Positions 1 through 10,685 of a DNA stretch of 64,000 nucleotides are shown one piece after another; within the stretch, counting starts at the first letter, position 1; each line of letters begins with the position of its first letter. The notes beneath the pieces were generated by a model, which worked only from the letters and a program-made list of their open reading frames with translations, had not been told where the DNA came from and ran no database searches. The position numbers and the translations under genes are program-made. Location: positions 1-64,000 of the forward strand of contig MZZL01000075.1 of assembly GCA_002749535.1 (NCBI GenBank), written 5' to 3'. This DNA is from Apophysomyces variabilis (taxonomy: Eukaryota > Mucoromycota > Mucoromycetes > Mucorales > Mucoraceae).

Positions 1-107
1 ATAATATATCCACTTCTTGACAGCCTCATCCATAAGAAAGTCGTGGTCTTGATATGGATTTTGAGATTCACTGCAAGTGGTCAAGATGACCTATGACCTA
101 CTAGCAA
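1..107. repeat. Left arm of a perfect 107-bp inverted repeat
   Basis: Bases 1-107 are the exact reverse complement of 2105-2211, with no mismatch in 107 positions. The match runs to the first base of the window, so this arm probably continues to the left and the true repeat end cannot be placed. Confidence 0.95.
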
Positions 108-235
108 CGGGAACAGAGCTTACATGTCCCTTAGAAAAAGCCGTTTGATCTATTGGTTCTGCGCCAAAGAAAAAAATATTCGAGTTTTCGGTTTTCTTGG
201 TCATCCTTTTGGTATTAGCAGCATGAGAGATACCT

Positions 236-475
236 GGGATTAGTAAGTTGGTCACTTCTTGAAAGCCATACCGAAAGCTCATGGTACTTCCCCTTGTCTG
301 ATGACTTCTACAAGTCGAAGCAAGAAAGCAGATTCCCTCATGTGTCTGGAATGATTGGGATTAGTAGGCTTAGGCTTTGCAAGGAGCAATAGCTGAACGT
401 TCATGATACCGTTCCTTGTCAGATCACTCATTAAGAGTGAAGCATGGAAACGGGGTTATGGACGGTTCGTACTAC
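236..475 (+). repeat. Diverged tandem duplication, period 120 bp, with a shared hairpin
   Basis: TGGGATTAGTARG occurs at 236 and 356, and CATGRTAC at about 280 and 400, a constant offset of 120. At matching places each copy has a 5-bp stem followed by AAGCA: GACTT/AAGTC in the first and CACTC/GAGTG in the second. The stems differ in sequence yet remain paired. The rest of the two units is poorly conserved. Confidence 0.45.
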
Positions 476-2104
476 ATACATGAATATATAGGTCAGGTTT
501 TGTTAAGTGGAAAATGGGTATGCAAGCAAATCATGATGGAAAGTATCTCATGCAGGAGATTGACCAACTCACGTTTTCCCGTTGCTTGGAAGAATTGGCC
601 TCCTTTGTCAATCTGAGGAACTTTCCCATCTTGTTGATGGTAACTGAAGCGTTTTGGCGTTTGTGTCGACCTGTGAGTAATGGAGATTATTGGGTAACGA
701 AACGGCGCCCTACCCACCTTTGCATCTACTCTTTGATTGATGTTACCAAGGATCGACATCGTTTTTGTGCTCTGCGCTTTGAGTAATAAGTGAGAAGCAT
801 CACTTTTTGTAGATAAATACACTAATTAGAGTGATGCCAATGACAATAGTAATTTTATTGGTAATGAAACATGAATCACTTTCATCAACAGATCGATGCG
901 TTTTGACAGAGATTATGTATGATTAGAACATACAATGGTTTCCGTTTGACTATCGACTATTACATCAATATTATGCAGATTTCACTAATGAAAAGGAAAT
1001 AGAAGAAGAAGAAAAAAAAATGATTGTTGCTAATGTTACTGACACGAGCATAATCTTTGATTTCGATGTATGTGGTTTCATAGTACAAAAGTCTGCTTTG
1101 AATTTTTTTTCAGTGTCCTTGTTTGTCGCGACGTTTACGCAAGCATTTATGAGGATGCCAGACGAAGCCTCTAAAGTCACTCAGCTTCAACCTATTAGAG
1201 GCCTCGTTGATCCTCGTCATTATTATGAAGGCCGTACAGTAAGTCATCATTCTCAGATAGGTAACATTGGAAGAAACGAATACAGCACTCTCCCATTATT
1301 TTCAGCATCTAGCTGATTTTCAGGAAGCTTGAAATTGGCGAGGGCAAAAATTAACGAAAATAATGGTTTTTGGTAAGACAGAAACATTGAAACTATAGGA
1401 TGGTTGAACTTATCAAGAGCAGAAGTTAGCAAGATGCAGACTCTAAAGCTTGAACAGGGCCGGCGCCGGGTCCACAGTGGGAACGGCAATAGTAGCAGCC
1501 GCGACTGCAGACTGAAGACTCAGATATCAATCTCGATCTTCAGCTGAAAAGGCCTAGAGATAGGCTGAGGTCTTTTATTGTTCTTTCTTCACTTTTCTTA
1601 TGTTTAGTATTTCTTATCTTATGTTTTCCCTTGTTACTCCAACAGTGTATGAGTGTTATGCTAAAAGTTCTCTGGGGCCCGGTTTTGGATATAATATGAT
1701 ACTTTGTCTACATGAAGCACTGCAAAAGAACGTCATGGCATCTCTCGAAGAAGCAAGCGAAACGTTGCATCATCTTTGGCTCCGTCCAAACAAAGTTGCA
1801 TTACCTACATTGTTTCTATTCATTGAATTAACGATTCGGATGGAATACTGCACAAACACTTTGGTATGTGGAAATAGGCCGTAGGCTCAGATCTACCTTT
1901 CTTATCAATAGCATTTCCGTGTCTATCTCAATTTAGATGGTATCATATTAAATAGTAAAGTAATGAAAGAACATGCAAAGGGCACAGGCGGTGAGATGAC
2001 ATGATTTCCATCGGCAACATTATCAGTAGTAGTTGAGACGCCCGCCCAGATCATGTGATCCTATTGGAAGCAGAAGGAAGCGCCGAAGTCCCGATACGCC
2101 ATTC

Positions 2105-2211
2105 TTGCTAGTAGGTCATAGGTCATCTTGACCACTTGCAGTGAATCTCAAAATCCATATCAAGACCACGACTTTCTTATGGATGAGGCTGTCAAGAAGT
2201 GGATATATTAT
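2105..2211. repeat. Right arm of the 107-bp inverted repeat
   Basis: Exact reverse complement of bases 1-107. The identity on the inner side stops sharply at 2105, where 2104 no longer matches. The outer limit is unknown because the left partner is cut by the window edge. Confidence 0.95.
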
Positions 2212-2948
2212 GTTTGGATGTGATGTTGTAGAGGTATGATGCAGAAGTTTTGAAGCTGTTTATAGTTTTCGCCTATTGGTTTCTGTGGAAGACGAGCACG
2301 AAGACATTTATGTTGATTTTACTTGTCCAATCGAGCATAAAAACTGGTCAAGTTGTCCGCCTGAAAACAGCAGTATGGTTAAGATGTGAGTGCTGAGAAA
2401 AAAACCCATTATCGTCGCAAAGAGCACTTGTTTAACGATGAAGCGGGCGACAACATGCTGAATAGAGGATCCAATGCGACCCATAGCGCGAATGAATCGA
2501 TTCAGCGAAAGCACAAAACATAGAACACAAAACCTATCTTGTCTTGTCAATTGAGGATCGTACAAATCCTGTCACGTAGATTAGCAGGGTTGATAGGATC
2601 CTAGCCATCACAAACAGTAATTTCAAAGTTCTACAACTGCTAACAGACCTAAACCTTTTAGTTATCTTTTTTGGGAAGGAGGACTGGCATCCTTGGTTTT
2701 AGACGTGCGTCTTTACCTTCCCGAAACAACCAGTAATAATTAAAAGATGGCATAATTTAAGCTCAAAGTTCGTACTCCATGGACAAGACATATTTGGCAG
2801 GAGCAGACGTAATTACCGGTCAACTAACCGGGCTTTGGACGGTTAAACTTAACGCACGTAATCCGTTGCCCATAAAAGGAAAAATCCAAGAAAGCCAATG
2901 CCGATCTAAAATGGGAAGCGAATTACGCGTCAAACAACGGAAGGAAAC
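2212..2948. other. Intergenic region, nothing recognised
   Basis: Only a short minus frame at 2308-2565 (85 codons, no recognised motif) is open here. The last part is the 5' flank of the aldo/keto reductase gene. Confidence 0.5.
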
Positions 2949-2960
2949 TGATATATAAAC
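2949..2960 (+). promoter_or_regulatory. Candidate TATA box of the aldo/keto reductase gene
   Basis: TGATATATAAAC lies about 70-80 bases before the ATG at 3029, a usual place for a fungal TATA element, and is followed by a CA-rich leader. Position and sequence only. Confidence 0.4.
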
Positions 2961-3028
2961 AAAGAAGAACAAGACCAAATCCTCCATTCAACACACACAA
3001 TAGCAACAAACTACTAAACAGTTCAAAA

Positions 3029-4242
3029 ATGGTTATGATTAAGCAACTCGGTAGAAATGGACCAAGCATCAATGCAGTTGGCTTGGGATGCATGGGGTAA
3101 GCTAACTATGAATATGGCGATCAGAAACCCGCTGACAGTAGCATTCAGAATGAGTGAATTCTACGGTAAAGCCGATGACGAAGACAGCGTCAAAACCTTG
3201 GAACGAGCTGTAGAGCTTGGGTATGTATTCCGGATCTTGCTATTTGATAGAAACTAATACCTACCAGATGCACTTTTTGGGACACGGCTGATATGTACGG
3301 TTGTGGACACAATGAACGACTTTTGGGTCGTGTACTTAAGAATCACCGCGAGAAGATCTTCCTCTGTACCAAATTTGGCAATGTCCGAGATGAAGACGGA
3401 AACTTCCTTGGTGTCTCTGGCAAACCAGAATATATCCGTCAACAGTTTGAGAAAAGTCTGAAGAACCTCGGAGTCTCCTACGTGGATTTATACTATCAAC
3501 ACCGAGTGGATAAGGATACGTAAGTACATCCATCTATATACACAATGGATATCTCATTCGAGCGTCTGTTAGCCCGATTGAAGAAACGGTGAAAGCCATG
3601 GCTGAACTAGTCAAAGAAGGACGTGTGCGATACCTTGGTCTTTCGGAATGCTCCGCCGAAACACTTCGTCGCGCCTACAAAGTGCATCCCATCGCTGCAG
3701 TCGAGATGGAATACTCTCCATGGTCTTTGGATATCGAAAAGAACGGGTTATTGGAAGCAGCGCGTGAACTTGGTGTTACAGTTGTCTGCTAGTAAGTACA
3801 ACGAATTGGTTTTTACTTGGTCTATCTATTTCCTGTTTACTCATGGATGGTTTGTGCTAGTTCACCTTTGGGTCGTGGAATGCTAACGGGTGCAATCAAA
3901 TCCATCGATGACTTTGACGAAAACGACTTCCGCCGTCATGCTCCACGATACTCGGCCGAAAACTTCCCTAAGAACTTGGAGGTTGTACACAAGATTGAAC
4001 AGCTAGCAGCCAAGAAAGGGGTTGCAGCTAGCCAGTTTGTGTTAGCATGGGTACTTGCGCAAGGACCAGAGTTTGTTGTGATCCCGGGAACAAAGAAGAT
4101 CAAGTACCTTGAGCAAAACTTTGCTGCTGGGGACATTGAGCTGACACCTGAAGAAATTGCGGAAATGAGAAAAGTGGTTGATGAAGCGAACATTCAAGGC
4201 GATCGCTATCATGCGGCTCACATGGTATCTCTGGACGCATAG
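3029..4242 (+). CDS. Aldo/keto reductase (AKR13/YakC-like)
   Basis: NADPH-dependent oxidoreductase of the TIM-barrel aldo/keto reductase superfamily, reducing aldehydes or ketones in the cytosol; the substrate is not readable. Five exons: 3029-3096, 3149-3220, 3268-3519, 3573-3791, 3861-4242, with introns of 47-69 nt and every junction in frame, giving 330 residues, a normal family length. The catalytic tetrad is visible: Asp in DTADMYG, Tyr in the same motif, Lys in CTKFG and His in YYQHR. The N-terminal VGLGCMGMSEFYG and the C-terminal cofactor-binding IPGTKK also fit. The start follows a purine-rich leader; a second in-frame Met lies two codons later. Sequence is closest in style to fungal AKRs of the YakC or pyridoxal reductase type, but the subfamily is inferred. 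Confidence 0.93.
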
Positions 4243-4446
4243 TGCTCTATGTAATGTAATTCATAAAGGAAAAAAAGCAAATAAAAAAAATCAGCATCAA
4301 ACAACGTATTAGCCATACACTGCAGATATTTGGTTCATTTCATGTATTGACAACCAACAGGAAACTGTTACAATCTCCTGTTACTATCCCTTTGTTCTCA
4401 TATGTCCCACGTCATCTCTTTGGTTTCTCTTTTTGTTGGCTGCATG

Positions 4447-4900
4447 CTATGGAAGTGTCATGCTGCATTTAAAAAGCCTCTGGAAGAAATTGCCACCTAA
4501 GATAGTCGTTATCTGTGGTTGTGTTTTTGGTACTGTGATCAGTACGGGTGAGCCTTTCTTCACCAAAGTATACGAATCTTTCATATTGATATGAAAAGCA
4601 GATCCATCGAGAAAGAGACAGTTACAAAAAGTCTGTGTCGGTTTTCTTCCATTAATGAAACCAAGCCAGGCGCTCTCGGATCCGTTCTTCACTGTCTCTG
4701 TCTATAGGTTGAAATCGAACCTTATTAGGAGACAGATTGCAATGTTTTCTTCCAGCTTCATATACGGTGGGTTTTGATACTCTGAGTTTTGTGAAAACTT
4801 GCCTCATTTGCTCCATTATCTGGTTCGGAAAGGCTGATGGGCTCTTATCAATGCAGCCTACTATACCTTTCTTTTGCCGGATTCTTTGAGAAGACAGGGA
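4447..4900 (-). pseudogene. Tc1/mariner (DDE_3-type) transposase remnant
   Basis: A minus open frame at 4447-4692 reads like the catalytic part of Mucoromycota Tc1/IS630-type transposases: FLDGSAFHINMK corresponds to the first-Asp motif (family form FIDESGFNLHMK), followed by KKGSPVLITVP and TTILGG. Upstream (4700-4900) another frame carries PTVYEAGRKHCNLSPNKVRF and a segment resembling the helix-turn-helix linker. The later acidic residues of the DDE triad are missing and the frames are broken, so it is dead. No terminal inverted repeats were found by eye. Confidence 0.6.
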
Positions 4901-5166
4901 CGAGCAGTCTCTTATGCTTTTTTCGATTTTAAGCTTTTGTTGTTTATAAATTCAAGGCTTTTCTATCCCTAGGAAATAGGATAAATCCATGCCTGTTTTT
5001 ACGCATTATCTCAGATCTTATTCTTTTTTTTTTTGCCCGTTTCGCAAATATAAAACAGGATAGGATGTCAGTGTGTTATTACATACGATAACATATCGGT
5101 TACGCTTCATCAAGTCACTTCTTCTCTTTCTATGATTTTTTCATCTATCATGTCGTGTGAGTCCAG
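4901..5166. other. Intergenic, 3' flank of the proline-rich gene
   Basis: AT-rich with T runs. No gene seen. If the alternative last intron of the proline-rich gene is used, its stop codon falls here at about 5100. Confidence 0.4.
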
Positions 5167-6907
5167 CTATGCCATTTTCAGTCTTATACCAGTTACCTGT
5201 ATTATTTTGGACAAGAATCGATCCACTACCCCCTTATCTAACTCTCCCCATTCTACCTTCCATGGCTCTCCATTTTCGAAGTTCTCCATTTCCATCCAGC
5301 TACCAAAAATTGGCCGATTATCCAAGGTTATCTGCCGCCCAGAGGCGGTGGTGATCGATAATATCTTTCGCGTCCGGAACGTAGCAATAATATGGATCTT
5401 TTCTGCTAAAGACAGTCCTGTTTCTGTTGGTTCGACGTTGATCCACACCCGATGTTCTTTATTGATCGATTGAACCGTAATTTGGCGCGTCTTATCTGCG
5501 AGAACATTCGATCAATCTGTTTGAACGATTTGATAAAGGTACCGTTTTATCCTTACTTTCTGCTTGATCTTTCTTCTTTTTCTTATCCGCCGCTTTTTGG
5601 GTATCATCAGTAAGTTGGACCGATGTGTTTGGAACACTCTCGGGTTGGTGCTGATTCGACGGAGGGTGATAACTTTCCTGCGGTACCTGGTCCTGTTGCT
5701 GTGACGGTGGCCGGTGAGCATTTGCATATCCTGCATCTGGATAGCCGTACCCAGGTTGAGCTACATCTTAAAAGAGAAACAATTTAGCGCAAAGTAAATG
5801 GTTGCAGTATACTATGCCTATGTCTGTCGCACGCTACCTTGATAATATTCGCCCGTTGGATAACTGCCACCATCATCCATATGTGAATATAAGCCTGGTT
5901 GTACTCCACCATAGGTAACACCTTGATTGTACATGGATTCATACCCTACCGTGTTGGATGATGATGGATAGGGTTGATAGGTGGATGCTGTTACAGGTGG
6001 AGGGTTAACGTATCCATAAGTGGTAGTGACAGGAGGTGTTGATGAGGTTTGGTTATATTCGTAGGTCACTGGCTGTTGTGCGGCTACGATAGGTGTAGAA
6101 AATTCGCTTTGAGTTGGCAGGGGATCTACATACAAGTGAGAGGGCATAACAAAGCCTCCGGGTGGCATCGATTTTCTCGGAGGAGGTTGTGGTGGTTCCT
6201 GAGGTAATGGCTTTACCGGTGATCCCGTTCCGGGATTAGGATGAAAACTGACTGGCGGATGGGGTTGGACAAACGCCATGGGCTTTGATAACTGCTCTCC
6301 TCCCATGGAGGGGGGGACAAACTCAGAAACAGGTGCAGATTGTCTTCGTGTTCGTAAGTCATGCGTTTCTTCCGACTGGATCGATGTCTTTTCGTCTCTG
6401 TGATGTACAGTGGATGCACGGTTCACACCAGACACTTTCCATGTTTCTGACTGGAAAGTTCTTTTCCGTTTGTCCACGGTTGCTCTATTTGATCCATCGC
6501 CTGATGTCTTCCATGACTCCTTTGCTGTGGTTATGACGGAAATTGGACGTGGTGTGTTTGTCACAGTGGCATGCCCTGTGACTGGAGTGGGGGCTGGCAT
6601 TGACACGACAGTTCCTGGTGTCTGTATCGGCGTCGAGTAACGGTCTTGAAGTGACAGGTTGCCAAAGGCGTTCATCAACGACTATCCAAGCATAGATCGT
6701 CAGACTGCTCTCCTTTTTTTCACCGAAGACTTACATTTGTTGACGGTGGGACGGGAGAGCCGTACGGGTTAGTTTGTCCTTGCCAATGGTGTTCATTGAG
6801 TGCTACATTCGAAGTAAAAGTCCAGTAATTGGAATTGTTCCCGTTAGATCCAATTACCGACTTATAAACATCAATATGCAATTACCAGGAACGTATTGCG
6901 AAGTCAT
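5167..6907 (-). CDS. Proline/glutamine-rich protein with conserved C-terminal domain, function unknown
   Basis: Five exons on the minus strand: 6886-6907, 6735-6802, 5838-6681, 5557-5766, 5167-5495, all junctions in frame, 490 residues. The start ATG at 6907 was chosen because it opens a short first exon followed by a clean GTAATT...GTAG intron. The middle is low-complexity and rich in Pro, Ser, Thr, Tyr and Gln (residues about 25-350), followed by a charged DKKKKKDQAE segment. The last about 110 residues (from KTRQITVQ) look globular with alternating beta strands and a helix and could be a ubiquitin-like or Ras-association fold; this is inference only. The end is uncertain: a GTAACT donor near the stop could extend it by an extra short exon. 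I do not recognise the family. Confidence 0.7.
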
Positions 6908-6999
6908 TAGAGCTGGTTGTTTGTAGGTTCAAGGAATAAAGGAAAAAAAGTAAAAAAAAAAAAGAGGGAATAGGAAAACAAGTTACCGAATGTGTATAT

Positions 7000-7829
7000 C
7001 TCAAAGCAAAAAAATTAGTGCTGCCGAACGATGCATTTCTCTTTCTCCGTGAGCGGGCCAATAACACTAGGCTTCCTAAACTCAAACTTACGTCGTCGGA
7101 CTTCTAATGCTTATTTTGGTTTCACTGCGCAATTCACACAAACGGTCAATTGGCCACTTCATGCCGCGTCCGACATATAGACACTATGTACACCATCTCT
7201 CTTTATTCTCCACGAAAACCATATGCTGCTTTACATTGCTAACCTGGTCATGGAAAGTAGTGAACGACCTGCAATGGGTCTGAGTATTGCTCAGCATAAT
7301 TGACTGCTTTTTTCAGGCAACAAGCCAAGAAATTACTGCTGTGCTACGTTGCAAACACGGAGTGGAAAAAGGCATCTCTTCAAGTTGTTACACCCACTGG
7401 TCTGCGGACCTTGGATTGTCGTCCTTCAAAATGGTGCGTGCTTTCTTGGTCGGACGACTTGCCCATATTAACACTGGTGCACTCTTTTAGCCCTCAAGGA
7501 ACCTTTCTTGTAGACTACAGCGTAAATAGAAACACCTTATCCTCCCCTTCAACCGTTCCGTATATGACTCGGGTATATAGTAAATTGTCCATAGTATCAA
7601 AAGTGGTTTCTGGCAGTTGATCGTGCTAGACATCTATAGTCCTGTCGTCAATTTGCGAAATAGTCAGATCCTTGGCAATACCCTTAAAGTCACCAATATC
7701 TGAGAAGAATGAAAAAGTTGTGGATACTTCAGCATGCACGACCTTCGATCAGTGAATGCCCTCCCCTTTTAAAGGAGAAAAGACATGCTTCGCTTTCAAA
7801 CCAGGTGAAGGATCTTCCGTGGTTATTGC
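7000..7829. other. Gene-poor stretch, no gene recognised
   Basis: Contains the 5' flank of the proline-rich gene and a plus open frame at 7300-7620 (106 codons) that I cannot relate to any family. Likely decayed repeat sequence because the following part holds retroelement fragments. Confidence 0.4.
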
Positions 7830-8020
7830 TGTTTTTCTGAGGTGAAATTCATTTGGTTTCGCACCTATCGGACTAGAGAGCGCGTTTGATTCTCTTGAAA
7901 GCACTCTTTGTTCTCCTTTGCGTTGGCTATACGGTACAGATATGTTATGATAGGATCTCCTCGTTGCCTCAACCTGGTGACGGTTGTCTTCATTGCATAA
8001 AAAGACCTCCAAGTGCAACC
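7830..8020 (-). pseudogene. Possible reverse transcriptase fragment (DIRS-like)
   Basis: On the minus strand one frame reads RLRQRGDPIITYLYRIANA, which parallels the RT core region around the YLDD catalytic box (usual form LRQxGIRIVVYLDDILI). The catalytic aspartates are replaced (YLYR), and the frame is short and broken. Weak evidence, strengthened only by the tyrosine recombinase fragment 600 bases away. Confidence 0.3.
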
Positions 8021-8559
8021 ATCGGTTAAAACAGTGGCTGTATTGTACGATAGGGAATTGTATCAGTATGATAACAGAAATTATTTCCGTGCGTAGAGAT
8101 CGCGCAGCACCTCTCTCGCAGATCAACTTTGCACTCAATTGCTTTCCGCTAAGATGGTTGACAGACAGACAGTGTAGGCGCGCCTTTTGTGGAGGTTCTT
8201 TTGCCGGTAGACAAGTATCAAAGTTTGAAATGAGCGGGTCTTAACTAAGTGGGTCTAAGTGGGTTGGGCAATGAAATTGGCCCGTAGCTCAATGGCCTAT
8301 TGTGTTTGGGCCTTATAATAGCCTAAAGCCGAGTAGGTAAGGCTATGATGGACCGAGTGCTTGGACTGTCCCAGCCCAACTTCAAATCCAAGCAGTATCC
8401 CATCACTCAATCCATGAATGTCAATAGACAGTGTGCTGTACAAAGAAAAAACGATATTACTTCTCTGCATAGCAAAAGCATAGCTTTCTGGACCGGATGT
8501 CCATACTCTTCAAGCCCGAGATGTCTATCGATTTCTACGACAATGATAACGAGAATTTA

Positions 8560-8909
8560 CAAGGCGTAGCACTTTTTCATCCTAACACCCAAAAGAATAA
8601 CAATATGAATTATGTTGACTTGGCGTTCTTCCGGACAGATGCATGTGTCCGGTTCATGCACTAAAAGATTTTTTCGGTCGCTCTCACCATCTTCGCTTTG
8701 AGCTTCCAAAGGACTATGCGGTATTCTTGGCTTATATCAACGACAAGGAAAAACGTAAAAGCATCAATCCAGTAACACTAGCAAACATTGTAAAACCAAA
8801 CATGAGGGAGGCTGGCATTGGCACCACCAAATTTAAGCCCTATACAATTCGATTGGCAAGAGCTACCAAGGTATCACAACTAGGGGGGGGTGTCCCTTCA
8901 ACTAATTAA
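8560..8909 (+). pseudogene. Tyrosine recombinase fragment (DIRS/Crypton-type), inactivated
   Basis: The frame ending at 8909 contains CPVHALKDFFGRS, then NPVTLANIVKPNMREAGI and KPYTIRLARATKVSQ. In DIRS-like and Crypton recombinases the last motif is HSTRSASTSKA, with the HxxR catalytic residues; here His is Tyr (YTIR). The frame ends early at GGGVPSTN after a run of G, before the expected catalytic Tyr. A relic of a YR retroelement or Crypton; the matching RT-like piece is on the other strand, so the locus is rearranged. Confidence 0.5.
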
Positions 8910-10640
8910 GAAGATGCACACCGCAGCTTCGTCGGGAAAATTAGAGAGATTGAACCTACGCTCACAGGCTAGTAAGGCAGCGGAAGCTTGAAATAAAGGT
9001 GTAAGAGTCACAAGAAAATCCACTGCTCGTCACCTCCTATCGAATTTGGCAAGCGATAAAGGGCGCTAATCATGATGTTGCAACCCATATTAAGGCAAAC
9101 GTAACCACAAGATATCACTGAGCAGGGAAATCAATCAATCAATTTCTTCCACTATGAAGTACTCTACCACATCTGGAGACCGATCGGAGTCAACGAGACT
9201 TAGTGTACGGATGAGCGCTTAGCCACTTTTGCCATGTTACCAGTTTTTGAACGCATCTATCCAATGCCCTTGGGCCGATGGATTCAAACCAATTATCCGC
9301 ACAAGCAAAAGCGCTGACATCTGTTCCTCCTTCGGTTTGTAAAAAGCATAATGTAGTTTGTTCTTTTATGCTTTGGATTCAGTGTTTTATCCATATGTGT
9401 ATGGAACCCATATAAATATTTCGAACCAAATAAAGAAACAAGGCGAAGGATAATGGTACCATCATGTTTCTTTTCCCAAAACTATTCCATCGCGGGAAAG
9501 GGACAATTTTCCTGAAATTCTGAGCACACACAGAAGCAACAATTGGAAAAAGGGAGATGAAATGGAACCATCGAATGGTAATACAGCGTTGGCATATCAA
9601 GCACGTGTTAAGCTTACCGGTTGAGATAGCGGTAACTGAACAGAAACCATCGAAGAATGGCTTGGCATATACTGTTCTGCTATTTCCCGAATGGAAGCCA
9701 TCCCGAAAGGAAACTGCTCATCTGCTAATGCATTCCGCCTGGTATCTTCACATAAATCCCCATTGTATGAAATAACCTAGGATGTATCCACATATCTGGA
9801 TCGAAAATCATCCACTTTGCAGTGTGCTTAAACTAACCTGCAACCAATCAATGTCAATTTCAGGCAGAAAACAGTGTCAACGCTCCTGTCTCTCTTTGAC
9901 AAAAATTATAACAGTTGCATTTTAAAACTTGCAAGCGTAGTCAGCCTATGCTTTATACCTAGAAGGGTAGGATAGATATCACGAAATAAGGTTTCTCTCT
10001 TATTCTTTCTAATGTAAAACTAGATGGTTCAGCTAAAAGAAAATTGATTGATTGATTAAATGGGTGATTGCCTTTGATTATTTTCTCATTTCATGTGTAG
10101 CCTATTTGTCTCTAATATGTATGAGGAAGAACGGTCCTATGCAATGTATTTGAACCATTAGGGAAAACCGAACTCGGAGTGTGTCATAGTAGGATCCAGG
10201 TTTAGCCCTTTTTGGGGATGTCTAACTCATCCGTTTTCAGGATAGCTACTATTTTCACTTGGATTATCCTACAAAGTGATTGGAATATGGGCGGAGGTAA
10301 CATGTCACAATACGGTGGCCAAGCATTGCGTACGACATTGTCTAGACATTTCAGCCAATGCCCCAATTTGGATATTGTCATTTCCAGTCATCGCTTCATT
10401 CGCTTTCGTACTGCATAGTTCATTCTTTTATAGGATTCAGTCTTGCTATTAAACATTGAATTGGGGATATCAATTGAACAAAACATTAGAAAAACTGGTT
10501 TGTCTCTGGCAAACGAGAATAAAAAGGGGGCTTTTCATTTATGAGCTATGCCAGTGTAAAGCGCGTGCCGGCTGTATCACTTTCCTTTTCTGCCATGCAC
10601 GCTATTTTTCGTTTTTATTTTTCGTTCGGTTTTTCTGGTT
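8910..10640. other. 1.7-kb intergenic region, no gene recognised
   Basis: Short open frames at 9557-9775 (+), 10212-10418 (+) and 9379-9600 (-) have no family resemblance. TCAA and TTGA tetranucleotide runs occur at about 9130 and 10045. The last 250 bases are pyrimidine-rich and form the 5' flank of the TTC39-like gene. Confidence 0.4.
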
Positions 10641-10685
10641 TTAGTCTCTCTCGTTTTTATTGCTATTCCTCTCCTTTATATCACC

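Larger units (their letters stand above)
1..2211. mobile_element. Putative 2.2-kb element with long terminal inverted repeats
   Basis: The segment is bounded by perfect 107-bp inverted repeats, which fits a non-autonomous DNA transposon with long terminal inverted repeats, or a locally inverted duplication. Between the arms there are only short unconvincing open frames, such as 514-786 (+), 1020-1316 (+) and 1600-1884 (+), and I recognise no transposase. A diverged 120-bp tandem duplication lies at 236-475. Absence of mismatches between the arms suggests a recent origin or gene conversion. Target-site duplications cannot be tested because the left end is outside the window. Confidence 0.45.

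Noticed and set aside
262..340. Possible hammerhead ribozyme (CTGATGA followed by a hairpin and GAA)
   Set aside because: The stem pairs GACTT with AAGTC, which uses bases that must be unpaired in the hammerhead core, and no cleavage-site stem is present.
8281..8300. GTAGCTCAATGG resembling a tRNA A box
   Set aside because: No B box or paired acceptor stem downstream.
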